Shown in pieces: positions 8,077-16,963 of a stretch of 64,000 nt of DNA (positions are counted from its first letter, which is position 1; every line of letters begins with the position of its first letter). A model generated the notes under the pieces. It was not told the origin of the DNA and searched no databases. It worked only from the letters and a program-made list of their open reading frames with translations. The stretch spans positions 3,265,501 through 3,329,500 of the forward strand of contig NZ_OY762905.1 in NCBI RefSeq assembly GCF_963666525.1, read 5' to 3'. Both the position numbers and the translations under genes were made by a program. The stretch comes from an uncultured Cohaesibacter sp. Lineage in GTDB: Bacteria > Pseudomonadota > Alphaproteobacteria > Rhizobiales > Cohaesibacteraceae.

Positions 8077-9720
8077 TCAGTCCGCGACCACGCCTTCCGG
8101 CGCTGTTTCCATACGTAGGGCAGCCGCCATCAGGGCCTTCGTGTAGTCGGTTTCGGGCGCCTTGAATATTCTCTCAACGGTGCCTTCCTCGACCACCTTG
8201 CCATTGCGCATCACGATGACACGATTGGATAGGGCCCTGACCACCTTGAGGTCGTGGCTGATGAACAGGTAGGTGAGGCCATGCTTGGCTTGCAGATCAC
8301 GCAGCAGATCCACTACCTGCGCCTGAACGCTCATGTCGAGCGCACTGGTCGGCTCGTCCAGCATGACAAATTTGGGTTCCAGCACCATCGCCCGCGCAAT
8401 CGAGATGCGCTGGCGCTGACCGCCGGAAAACTCGTGCGGATAGCGATGGCGGGTGTCCGGGTCGATGCCCACTTCCCTTAGAACGGCAACGACCTTGGCG
8501 TCGCGTTCCTCTTCGCTGAGTTCAGGAGCATGGATAGCCAGACCCTCATCGACGATCTGGGCGATGGACATGCGCGGCGAGAGCGAGCCGAACGGGTCCT
8601 GAAAGACGATCTGCATGTCGCCCCGCTTGTCCCGCATGGCCTTGCTATTCAGCCCGTCAAGGTGATGGCCTTGAAAGACGATCGGACCTTCAGACGAGAT
8701 CATGCGCAGCAGCGCCAGCCCCAGTGTCGTCTTGCCCGAACCGGATTCGCCCACGATCCCGAGTGTTTCACCTGTGCGGATCGACAGCGAAATGCCATCC
8801 ACCGCCTTGATGTGCCCCACAATCTTGCGCATGAAACCGCGCTTGATCGGGAACCAGACCTTGAGATCATCGGTTTCAAGCAGCACGGGCGCATCATCGG
8901 CTACCGGACGAGCCTCTCCGCTTGGCTCGGAGTTGAGCAAATGTCTGGTGTAGGGGTGGGTCGGATTGGCAAACAGCTCTTTGGTCGGTCCCCGTTCGAC
9001 GATCTCGCCCTTGGTCATGACACAGACCTTGTCGGCGAGCTTTTCCACGATGCCCAGATCATGGGTGATGAACAGCAGCGCCATACCGTGGGTCTTCTGC
9101 AAGCTACGCAGCAGCTCCAGAATCTGCGCCTGCACCGTAACGTCGAGTGCCGTGGTCGGTTCGTCGGCGATCAGCAGTTCTGGCTCGTTGGCGAGCGCCA
9201 TGGCGATCATCACGCGTTGGCGCTGGCCGCCCGAAAGCTGATGCGGGTAGCTCTTGAGGCGCTTCTCCGGCTCGCGGATGCCCACGTCATTGAGCAGCTC
9301 AAGAACCCGCTCGCGGGCCTGCTTTTCGCCCATGCCATGGTGGATGGACAGCACTTCGCCGATCTGCTTTTCGACCGTATGAAGAGGATTGAGGGAACTC
9401 ATCGGTTCCTGAAAGATCATCGAGATCCGGTTGCCACGCACCGCGCGCAGGGTCTTGTCCGGCGCGTTGAGCAGGTCGATCCCGTCAAACAGGATCTGGC
9501 CGGATGGATGGGAAGCCGCCGGGTAGGGCAGCAGCTTGAGGATCGACAGGGCCGACACGGACTTGCCCGAACCGGACTCGCCCACCAGCGCCATCGTCTC
9601 GCCCTTCTCCAGCTCGAAGGAGATGCGGTCCACGGCCAGTTGCTCCTTGCCATCCTGCAGGAAGGCGACAGACAGATCCCTGACGGAAAGAAGCGGCTGA
9701 GAAGATTGGGTCTTGGTCAT
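8077..9720 (-). CDS. yejF: peptide ABC importer, fused double ATPase YejF
   Basis: 547 residues with two complete ABC domains. The first has Walker A GESGSGKS at about 47-54 and signature [15 protein letters not shown]. The second has GESGSGKTT at about 320 and signature [15 protein letters not shown] with [11 protein letters not shown]. The fused-ATPase layout is that of YejF of the YejABEF oligopeptide/microcin C importer. It is the last gene of the operon and starts 12 bases after yejE. Confidence 0.93.
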   Translation of the reverse strand: MTKTQSSQPLLSVRDLSVAFLQDGKEQLAVDRISFELEKGETMALVGESGSGKSVSALSILKLLPYPAASHPSGQILFDGIDLLNAPDKTLRAVRGNRISMIFQEPMSSLNPLHTVEKQIGEVLSIHHGMGEKQARERVLELLNDVGIREPEKRLKSYPHQLSGGQRQRVMIAMALANEPELLIADEPTTALDVTVQAQILELLRSLQKTHGMALLFITHDLGIVEKLADKVCVMTKGEIVERGPTKELFANPTHPYTRHLLNSEPSGEARPVADDAPVLLETDDLKVWFPIKRGFMRKIVGHIKAVDGISLSIRTGETLGIVGESGSGKTTLGLALLRMISSEGPIVFQGHHLDGLNSKAMRDKRGDMQIVFQDPFGSLSPRMSIAQIVDEGLAIHAPELSEEERDAKVVAVLREVGIDPDTRHRYPHEFSGGQRQRISIARAMVLEPKFVMLDEPTSALDMSVQAQVVDLLRDLQAKHGLTYLFISHDLKVVRALSNRVIVMRNGKVVEEGTVERIFKAPETDYTKALMAAALRMETAPEGVVAD

Positions 9721-9732
9721 TGGCTTCCCTCC

Positions 9733-10872
9733 CTAGTGAAATGTCTTGCGCGGATCAAAGGCATCGCGCACCGCTTCGCCGATGAAGATCAACAGACTCA
9801 GCATGATGGAAATCGACAGGAAGCCGGTGATCCCGAGCCACGGTGCCTCGATATTCTTTTTGCCCTGAGCCAACAGCTCGCCGAGCGATGGCGACCCCGG
9901 CGGCAGGCCGAAGCCGAGGAAGTCAAGCGAGGTGAGGGTCGTGATCGAGCCGTTGAGGATGAACGGCATGAAGGTCAGCGTTGCCACCATGGCATTCGGT
10001 AGCAGGTGCCGGAGCATGATGGTGCGGTTGGAAACCCCTAGCGCCCGTGCCGCAGAGACATATTCGAAGTTGCGGGCACGCAGGAATTCTGCGCGCACCA
10101 CGCCCACCAGCGCGACCCAGCTGAAAAGCAACAGGATCGACAGCAGGATCCAGAAGCTTGGTGTGATGATGGCCGCAATGATGAGCAGCAGATAGAGCTG
10201 TGGCACCGAGGTCCAGATCTCGATGAAGCGCTGGAACACTAGGTCCGTGAGCCCGCCGAAATAGCCCTGCACCGCACCGGCGGTTACCCCGATCACCGAG
10301 GAGAACAGGGTCAGTGTCAGCCCGAACAGCACCGAGATGCGGAAGCCATAGATAAGGCGCGCCAACACGTCGCGACCCTGATCGTCGGTGCCGATCCAGT
10401 TCCAGTTGCCGATGGTGCAGTTGCGGTCGTTGACCCCCTGATCAAACGGGGCGCAGCGGGTTGCCTTGTCGAGCATCCAGCTTGGCGGCGCCGGAGCGGG
10501 GGTCGGCAGGTCCATGTTGACTGTCTTGTAGCTGTAGCGGATCGGAGCCCAGAGAATCCAGCCGTTGTCGTTTATCTCTTCCTGGATGAAGGGATCGCGA
10601 TAATCGGTCGTTGGCAGGAAGCCGCCAAACCGGGTTTCCGGATAGTCGGTCAGCAGTGGCGAGAGGATTTCGCCCTTGTAGGAAACCAGTAGCGGCTTGT
10701 CATTGGCGATCAGTTCGGCAAACAGCGTCACGAAAAACAGGATGAGGAACAGCCACAGCGAGACATAGCCGCGCTTGTTGGCCTTGAAATTCTTCAGACG
10801 TCGCTGGTTGAGCGGCGAGAGGCGATCATGGAAACCGGACTTTTGGGCTTTGGTCATGGTGTTGTTGTTCAT
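9733..10872 (-). CDS. yejE: peptide ABC importer permease YejE
   Basis: 379 residues. One membrane segment near 36-55 is followed by a long periplasmic stretch and then by the transport domain from about 180. The EAA loop reads SAARALGVSNRTIMLRHLLPN and the C-terminal segment GEAVRDAFDPRK is typical of DppC/OppC-like permeases. The long N-terminal periplasmic insert matches YejE. It begins 2 bases after yejB and so is translationally coupled. Confidence 0.93.
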   Translation of the reverse strand: MNNNTMTKAQKSGFHDRLSPLNQRRLKNFKANKRGYVSLWLFLILFFVTLFAELIANDKPLLVSYKGEILSPLLTDYPETRFGGFLPTTDYRDPFIQEEINDNGWILWAPIRYSYKTVNMDLPTPAPAPPSWMLDKATRCAPFDQGVNDRNCTIGNWNWIGTDDQGRDVLARLIYGFRISVLFGLTLTLFSSVIGVTAGAVQGYFGGLTDLVFQRFIEIWTSVPQLYLLLIIAAIITPSFWILLSILLLFSWVALVGVVRAEFLRARNFEYVSAARALGVSNRTIMLRHLLPNAMVATLTFMPFILNGSITTLTSLDFLGFGLPPGSPSLGELLAQGKKNIEAPWLGITGFLSISIMLSLLIFIGEAVRDAFDPRKTFH

Positions 10873-10874
10873 CC

Positions 10875-11984
10875 TTACACCTCCCGGCTCTCGAAATCGA
10901 TGCGCGGATCGATCAGCATATAGGTGACGTCGGACACAAGGCCGATGATGAGACCCATCAGCGAGAAGATGTAGAGCGTCGCGAAGACCACGGCATAATC
11001 ACGGTTGATCACGCTTTCAAAGGACAGGAGACCCAGCCCATCGAGGGAAAAGATGGTTTCGATCAGCAAGGAGCCGCCGAAGAAGGCTCCGATGAAGGCG
11101 CCTGGGAAACCGGCGATGACAATCAGCATGGCGTTGCGGAACACATGGCCATAGAGCACCTGCCGCTCGGTCAGCCCCTTGGCACGCGCCGTCACCACAT
11201 ATTGCTTGCGGATTTCGTCCAGAAAGGAGTTTTTGGTCAGAAGCGTCGTCGTGGCGAAGGCCGACAGGGACAGGGCGATCAGCGGCAGCACCATGTGCCA
11301 GCAATAGTCGAGCACCTTTTCCCACCAACTGAGATCGGCGAAATTGTCCGAGACCAGACCACGCAGCGGGAACCAGTCAAAGAAGGATCCGCCGGCAAAC
11401 AGCACGATCAGCAGAACCGCAAACAGAAAGCCCGGAATCGCATAGCCGACAATGATCACGGCGCTGGTCCAGACATCGAACCGCGAGCCATCGGAGACCG
11501 CCTTGCGGATGCCGAGCGGAATGGAGATCATGTAGGAAATCAGGGTCATCCAGAGCCCGAGCGAGATGGAAACCGGCATTTTCTCCTTGATCAGTTGCAG
11601 CACGCTGATATCGCGGAAATAGCTGTCACCGAAGTTGAAGGTGGCATAGTTGCCGAGCATGCCGAGGAAGCGCTCCAGTGGCGGCTTGTCAAACCCGAAC
11701 TGCTTTTCGAGATCCTTGATGAAGTCGGGGTCTAGCCCCTGGGCGCCTCGGTATTTCGAGGTGATGTCATCGCCAGCGCCGCCGCCCCCCGTTCCCGTTC
11801 CGGCAAAATCGCTGCCGCCGCCGGAAATGCGGGCGGTCGCCGACACATCGGTGCCTGTCACCTGCGCAATGACGCGCTCGACGGGGCCGCCGGGAGCGAA
11901 CTGGATGACCGCGAAATTGATCGCCATGATCCCGATCAGCGTCGGAATGATCAAGAGGAGACGTCGCAATATGTAAGCGCCCAA
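10875..11984 (-). CDS. yejB: peptide ABC importer permease YejB
   Basis: 369 residues of the DppB/OppB type, starting with [19 protein letters not shown] and carrying the EAA-loop stretch [22 protein letters not shown]. The first periplasmic loop, at about residues 53-75, is unusually glycine-rich ([16 protein letters not shown]), longer and simpler than I expect in this family. It follows the solute-binding gene after 178 bases that contain a strong hairpin. Confidence 0.93.
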   Translation of the reverse strand: MGAYILRRLLLIIPTLIGIMAINFAVIQFAPGGPVERVIAQVTGTDVSATARISGGGSDFAGTGTGGGGAGDDITSKYRGAQGLDPDFIKDLEKQFGFDKPPLERFLGMLGNYATFNFGDSYFRDISVLQLIKEKMPVSISLGLWMTLISYMISIPLGIRKAVSDGSRFDVWTSAVIIVGYAIPGFLFAVLLIVLFAGGSFFDWFPLRGLVSDNFADLSWWEKVLDYCWHMVLPLIALSLSAFATTTLLTKNSFLDEIRKQYVVTARAKGLTERQVLYGHVFRNAMLIVIAGFPGAFIGAFFGGSLLIETIFSLDGLGLLSFESVINRDYAVVFATLYIFSLMGLIIGLVSDVTYMLIDPRIDFESREV

Positions 11985-12116
11985 AAAGTCTCTCCATCCT
12001 CTGGACCGGCCCCATCTTCATTCATGGTGTACCGGTTTGATTGCTTTCAAGTGTCGTGATCCGGACTTTTGTCCGAAGCGAAAGGCTCTTGCCTTGTGGC
12101 AGGTGCCATCCTAACC

Positions 12117-12152
12117 CTTCGGTAACCATAAATCAGAATATGGTTACCGAAG
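12117..12152 (-). repeat. 14-bp perfect inverted repeat between solute-binding gene and yejB
   Basis: CTTCGGTAACCATA (12117-12130) and TATGGTTACCGAAG (12139-12152) with an 8-base loop. No T-run follows on the minus strand. It lies just after the stop of the second solute-binding gene and before the permease genes, where hairpins often protect the 3' end of the binding-protein mRNA. A smaller hairpin CGGAC/GTCCG lies near 12062-12074. Confidence 0.6.
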
Positions 12153-12162
12153 TCCTGCAAGC

Positions 12163-14064
12163 TTATGAATCTCTTGCTTCTTTCCACCACCAAATGGCTG
12201 GCTGGAAGTCGTAGAGCCGGTCTTCCGCCGGTCTGCCGAAGCCGGACCAGACGCCGATGGTGTGCACCGGTTTGTTCCAGTTCGGCACCCAGTAATGTCC
12301 GGCGCGCCAGATGCGGTCGATCGCCCGGCCTGCATCATTCATCTCGTCCCGCGTCTTGGCGGCAAGACCCGTTGCGATCAGTTCGTCGACAGCCTTGTTG
12401 GCAAAACCGGCAAGATTGAGACTGCCGTTGACATGGGCAGCCTCCGAACCGAGAAAATTGGCAAGCGTCGGTGCCATGTTCTGCGACATTGAATAGCGCT
12501 GGCCGACCATGTCGAAATCGAAGCCGTCGATGCGGCTCTGATATTGTGAGGGATCGACCAGTCGGAAGGTGAGGGGAATGCCGAGCCGTTCCAGATTGGC
12601 CGCCCAGGGCGTGACGATCCGCTCGAACAGCGGACTGTTGGCCAGGAGTTCGATGCTCAGTACGTCGCCAGCGGCATTGGTCAGCCCCTTGTCGCTCTTG
12701 GTCCATCCCGCGTCTGTCAGCAACTCGAAGGCCTTGCGCAGCAGCGCCCTGTCCTTGCCCGATCCGTCTGAGGCTGGCGGGCTGTAGGCTTCCTTGAAGA
12801 CATCCGGGTCGAGCGTCGCGCGATACCGCTCCAATAGCGCCAGTTCACCGCCCGTCGGCAGGCCTTCAGCTTTCATCGCGCTGCGTTCGAAGAACGAGGC
12901 CGTGCGCTGGTAGAGGCCATGGAACAGCTGCTTGTTGGACCATTCGAAATCGAAGGCAAGGGCAATGGCCTGTCGGGTGCGCTTGTCGGCAAACTTGGCT
13001 CGACGGGTGTTGAAGAACCAGCCTTGCGCCCCGGAGGGCGTGTGGTCGGGTATTTCCAGCCGTTGTACGCGCCCGTCCTTGATGGCGGGGAAGTCATAGC
13101 GGGTGGCCCAGCTGGCCGAGGAAAAATCCTCGAAATAGGTGATGTCACCCTTTTTGAAGGCTTCGAAAAGAACGGTCTGGTCGCGGGTGAAGACGATCTC
13201 GATCGTGCCGAAATTGTAATGCCCCACTGCGGTTGGCAATTCTGCTGCCCAATAGGCGGGATCCCGCTCCAAGATGAGGCTGCTGCCCGCATTGACGGAT
13301 GCGACCCTGTAGGGGCCGGAACCGACGGGTGGCGTCAGATTTGAGGCATCAAAGGCCTTGCCGTCATACTGGGCCCTGGCAAAGATCGGCACGATGCTGG
13401 CAACGTCCAGAACACCCTGCCGTGCGTGTTGCTTTGCCAGATGGAAGACCACCTTGCCGTCTTCCTTTTCCACCCTGTCGATATCCTTGAGGGCTGCTTG
13501 CAATACCGGATGACCCCTTTCCTTGAGGATCCGGTAGGAGAAGACCACGTCGTCTGCGGTCACAGGATTGCCGTCGTGAAAGCGGGCTTCCGGACGCAGG
13601 ATGAAGGTCATCCGGCTGCCGTCCGGGGCCAGAGCAACCGAGCGGGCAAGATGGCAATAGACCGCAGCCGGTTCGTCATAGGCCCTGACCATCAGCGTGT
13701 CGAACAACAGCTCGATCATCGGAGGGGCGTCACCTCTCAACACAAAGCCGTTGAGAGTGTTGAAGGTTTGCGGATTCTGGTTGTAGTTCCAAGAGACCGG
13801 GCCAAGGGCGATTTTGCCGCCCTTGGGGGCATCAGGATTGATATAGTCGAAATGGGCAAAATCCGGGGGGTATTTGAGATCGCCAAACACCGAAAGGCCG
13901 TGGCGTTCGCTCATCGCAAAGCCGACAAGGGGGCGGCTGGTCAGAACAAGGCCAAAGGACGCAAGGAAGGCTGATGACTTGAGGACGGCGCGACGGGACA
14001 GCCCTTTGCGCAGTCGATCCGCGCGTCCGGACTGGTCGATGATCGTGTCATTGCCTCGTGTCAT
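12163..14064 (-). CDS. yejA: extracellular solute-binding protein family 5 (YejA-like), second copy
   Basis: 633 residues. The N-terminus carries a twin-arginine-like signal (LSRRAVLKSSAFLASFGLVL). The mature protein opens with the YejA hallmark of a short lobe (FGDLKYPPDFAHFDYINPDAPKGG) and continues as a peptide-binding SBP_bac_5 fold. It should bind oligopeptides in the periplasm and hand them to YejB/YejE. It shares its overall organisation with the gene directly upstream, from which it is separated by 51 bases, so the operon has two receptors for one transporter. Confidence 0.9.
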   Translation of the reverse strand: MTRGNDTIIDQSGRADRLRKGLSRRAVLKSSAFLASFGLVLTSRPLVGFAMSERHGLSVFGDLKYPPDFAHFDYINPDAPKGGKIALGPVSWNYNQNPQTFNTLNGFVLRGDAPPMIELLFDTLMVRAYDEPAAVYCHLARSVALAPDGSRMTFILRPEARFHDGNPVTADDVVFSYRILKERGHPVLQAALKDIDRVEKEDGKVVFHLAKQHARQGVLDVASIVPIFARAQYDGKAFDASNLTPPVGSGPYRVASVNAGSSLILERDPAYWAAELPTAVGHYNFGTIEIVFTRDQTVLFEAFKKGDITYFEDFSSASWATRYDFPAIKDGRVQRLEIPDHTPSGAQGWFFNTRRAKFADKRTRQAIALAFDFEWSNKQLFHGLYQRTASFFERSAMKAEGLPTGGELALLERYRATLDPDVFKEAYSPPASDGSGKDRALLRKAFELLTDAGWTKSDKGLTNAAGDVLSIELLANSPLFERIVTPWAANLERLGIPLTFRLVDPSQYQSRIDGFDFDMVGQRYSMSQNMAPTLANFLGSEAAHVNGSLNLAGFANKAVDELIATGLAAKTRDEMNDAGRAIDRIWRAGHYWVPNWNKPVHTIGVWSGFGRPAEDRLYDFQPAIWWWKEARDS

Positions 14065-14115
14065 GCATCCTGCCTTTTCTGTCGTTTTACGGTTCTTGCG
14101 CTCGTTCCGGATCGA

Positions 14116-16080
14116 TTACATCTTCGCCGCCGTGGCCTTAGCCTGGTCGTACCACCAGATGGTCGGGAAGCCGATGGTCATGACCGGAAGAGGATCGACA
14201 TGGCTGAACTTGTTCCAATAAGCGATGCGGGTTGCGGGCAGGGTCCAGCCTGGAATGACGTAATAGTTGGCCAGCAGAACCCGGTCCATCGCCTTGGTTG
14301 CCGCTTCCAGATCGTCGCGATCCTTGGCATAGATGATCTTGTCGATAAGCGTATCGATCGCAGGGTTCTTGATGCCGGCATAGTTGGCCGAGCCATCCCG
14401 GTCGGCAGAGGCGGATCCGAAATACTCCCGCTGCTCGTTGCCCGGCGACAGGCTCTGGCTCCAGCCCAGATAGACCAGATCATAATCGCGGCTGCGAATG
14501 CGGTTGACATATTGCGCACTGTCGACGACGCGCGGAATGAGCTTGATGCCAACGCGTTCAAGCGATGCCTGCAGTCGCAGGGCGACCCGCTCGAAAGCCT
14601 CGCCATTGAGCAGATATTCGATCTCGAAGGCTTCACCCTTTGCGTTGCGCATGACGATCTTGGTGGGATCGCTGGCCAGACCGACGGAAACCATGATCTT
14701 GTGCATGAAACCGTTGTCCCGCTTGTCCTCGTCCACCTCGGTCCTTGGCTCCCAGCCTGCCTGCTTGAACAGGTCGAGCGCCTTCTTGAGGTTGTCGCGC
14801 AGGTCTTCTCGGCTTTCCACCTTGGGGTTGGTGTAGGCGTCGAAGGCGGTTGCCGGAATCTGGTCGCGCAGCGGCTCAAGCAGGTCCTTGACCTTGCCGC
14901 CCGCCTTGCCCGAGGAAGCCAGTTCCGAGCCGAAGAAGTAGCTGTTGATGCGGCTGTACTGGTCATAGAACAGGGTGCGGTTCATTTCCTCGAAATTGAA
15001 CACATAGTTGAGGGCTTCCCGCACCTTGGGGTTCTGGAATTTTTCCCGCCGCAGGTTCGGAATGAAGCCGACCATGACGCCCGAGGATTCGTCGGGCACC
15101 ACATCCATCACCACCTTGCCGTCCTTGACCGCCGGGAAATCGTAGTTCGTGGCCCATGTCTTGGCTGTCGATTCCACCCGGAAATCATAGGCACCCGACT
15201 TGAACGCCTCGAACATCACCGTACTGTCGCGGAAGAATTCGTAGCGGACCGTTTCGAAATTGTTCTGGCCGACATTGATGTTGAGATCCTTGCCCCAATA
15301 GTCGGCCACACGCCCGTATTCGACATATTTGCCCGCCGAGAAGCTCTTGATCTCATAGGGGCCGGACCCGAGTGGCGGTTCCAGCGTGCCGTGACTGATA
15401 TCGCGTGTCTCGCCCTTGGCATTCTGACCGGTCCACCAGTGCTTGGGCAGGATCATCAGTTCCCCGACGATGAAAGGCAGTTCACGGTTGCCTTGCTGGT
15501 CAAAGGTGAAGGTCACCTCGTTGTCGCCCGTCACTTCGGCGGACTTGACGTGGGAATAGTAGAACTTGCGCTGCGGATTGAGTTCGATGGCCTGCTCGAA
15601 TGACCAGACGACATCCTCCGGTGTGATTGCGATGCTGTCGTGCCAGTGGGCATCGCTGCGCAGGCGGAATTTCACATAGGAGAAATTGGGCCCGACATAC
15701 ATGGCCTCGGCCAGGAGGCCGTAACTCGTTGAAATCTCGTCATAGGAAGGCGTGAACAGGGTTTCGTAGATCAGCCCGAGACCGGAGGCCGCTTCGCCCT
15801 TGGTCAGGATCGGGTTGAAACTGTCGTAGCTGCCCACCACCGCAAGGCGCGCGCTGCCTGTCTTCGGGGCATCTGGATTGACATAGCCGAAATGGGAGAA
15901 ATCGCCGGTATATTTCGGCTCGCCCATCAGCGAGGAGCCGCTCACCCAGGTCTCGAACTCGACCGCATGCGCCCTGCCATCCCCGTCCATCAGGTTGAGT
16001 GCGCCGCTTGTGACAAGCGCCAGGGCAAGCAGACCGGCGCGAAAGGCCGAAAAACTGCGGGTTGGTAGCAACTGAGACAC
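14116..16080 (-). CDS. yejA: extracellular solute-binding protein family 5 (YejA-like), first copy
   Basis: 654 residues from a GTG start at 16080. An AGAGGAG site lies about 6 bases upstream of that GTG, and the following VSQLLPTRSFSAFRAGLLALALV is a Sec-type signal; the longer frame from 16185 is not signal-like. The mature protein opens GEPKYTGDFSHFGYVNPDAPKTG, the same lobe as in the next gene, and ends PTIWWYDQ. It is the first gene of the yej operon. The two copies clearly differ in sequence, so their peptide preferences may differ. Confidence 0.9.
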   Translation of the reverse strand: MSQLLPTRSFSAFRAGLLALALVTSGALNLMDGDGRAHAVEFETWVSGSSLMGEPKYTGDFSHFGYVNPDAPKTGSARLAVVGSYDSFNPILTKGEAASGLGLIYETLFTPSYDEISTSYGLLAEAMYVGPNFSYVKFRLRSDAHWHDSIAITPEDVVWSFEQAIELNPQRKFYYSHVKSAEVTGDNEVTFTFDQQGNRELPFIVGELMILPKHWWTGQNAKGETRDISHGTLEPPLGSGPYEIKSFSAGKYVEYGRVADYWGKDLNINVGQNNFETVRYEFFRDSTVMFEAFKSGAYDFRVESTAKTWATNYDFPAVKDGKVVMDVVPDESSGVMVGFIPNLRREKFQNPKVREALNYVFNFEEMNRTLFYDQYSRINSYFFGSELASSGKAGGKVKDLLEPLRDQIPATAFDAYTNPKVESREDLRDNLKKALDLFKQAGWEPRTEVDEDKRDNGFMHKIMVSVGLASDPTKIVMRNAKGEAFEIEYLLNGEAFERVALRLQASLERVGIKLIPRVVDSAQYVNRIRSRDYDLVYLGWSQSLSPGNEQREYFGSASADRDGSANYAGIKNPAIDTLIDKIIYAKDRDDLEAATKAMDRVLLANYYVIPGWTLPATRIAYWNKFSHVDPLPVMTIGFPTIWWYDQAKATAAKM

Positions 16081-16456
16081 TCTGTTTCTCCTCTGGCATG
16101 TCTTCCGGACAGGCTCTGTGCACCGAGCCTGTGTCGCGGGAGAATGTCGTTTCCTGATCGCGCCCACACGGGGAACCGCGCCCAACTCTGTTTCGGATCA
16201 TACTGGCATAGCCCTGGCGATGGTATCAAAACAATACCCATGCAGCCAAAGCATGAACCTGCCACTTGTCTGCAGCCTCGCGCCAGCGCCATGTCTGCCG
16301 TAAATCGGCTCAGAAATGGGGACTGCGTGAAAAGATGCAAGCATCAATCAGGCATCAAAAGATGAAATCTTCACAAGCAATTAGACCGGATTGTGGCAGT
16401 TTCTGCCAAACTCCGTGAATTTTTCGTAAGAATGGCAATAAACAATTGCAAAAGGC
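16081..16456. other. intergenic region upstream of the yej operon
   Basis: About 375 bases between the first yejA-like start and the end of ybaK, both on the minus strand. It should hold the yej promoter and leader. A short GATGC-AA-GCATC palindrome lies near 16334-16345. No gene, RNA or further operator was recognised. Confidence 0.5.
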
Positions 16457-16478
16457 ACCCTCAGTCGAGACTGAGGGT
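16457..16478 (-). terminator. intrinsic terminator overlapping the ybaK stop codon
   Basis: A 10-bp perfect stem, ACCCTCAGTC with GACTGAGGGT, and a two-base centre, followed on the minus strand by GCCTTTTGC. The stop codon of ybaK (16461-16463) is inside the stem, so the terminator is part of the coding end. It would end a pncA-pncB-ybaK transcript. Confidence 0.65.
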
Positions 16479-16949
16479 CTTGGCTCCGGCGGCCTTTGCG
16501 AGAGCCTGCGGTTCAACCTTGAAGACCGCATTGGGGGCACCGGCGGCGGCCCATACCGTTTCAAACTGCAAAAGGTCGGGGTCCATGTAGACCTCCATCT
16601 CGCACAGATGCCCGATCGGGGCGACCCCGCCAATGGCAAAGCCGGTTTCAGCACGCACCTTTTTCGGATCGGCCCGATCCAGCGTCGAGCCGATCACACC
16701 GGCGGCCAGATCAAGGTCGGCCCGGTTGTTGCCAGCGATCAGCAATAGCACCAGATGGTGATTGTCATGGCGCTCGAAGATGAGGCTTTTGACGATCTGG
16801 GCGACGGCGCAGCCACAGGCCGCAGCTGCATCTTCAGCCGTGCGTGTGGAATCGGGCATGGTCACCACCTGACTATTAAGCCCCAGCGCATCAATTGCGT
16901 CCTGAACCCGTTCCTTCGAGCTTTTCTTGCCTGCCATTTGACTATTCAC
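16461..16949 (-). CDS. ybaK: YbaK/EbsC family aminoacyl-tRNA deacylase
   Basis: 162 residues spanning a YbaK/ProX-type domain (SLIFERHDNHHLVLLLIAGNN, TGFAIGGVAPIGH, VEPQALAKA). Family members hydrolyse mischarged Cys- or Ala-tRNA(Pro) in trans. The conserved KSLIF lysine and the GGVxPxG loop are present. It lies 14 bases downstream of pncB, so it is probably co-transcribed, with no obvious functional link. The exact substrate cannot be told from sequence. Confidence 0.85.
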   Translation of the reverse strand: MNSQMAGKKSSKERVQDAIDALGLNSQVVTMPDSTRTAEDAAAACGCAVAQIVKSLIFERHDNHHLVLLLIAGNNRADLDLAAGVIGSTLDRADPKKVRAETGFAIGGVAPIGHLCEMEVYMDPDLLQFETVWAAAGAPNAVFKVEPQALAKAAGAKTLSLD

Positions 16950-16963
16950 TCCACTATCAAAAT

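Noticed and set aside
8530-10002. Long plus-strand open frame opposite yejF/yejE
   Set aside because: Antisense of two clear ABC transporter genes; its translation has no domain and is rich in Asp/Arg/His/Gln.
14200-15603. Long plus-strand open frame opposite the first yejA-like gene
   Set aside because: Antisense shadow; the sense strand encodes a complete solute-binding protein with signal peptide.
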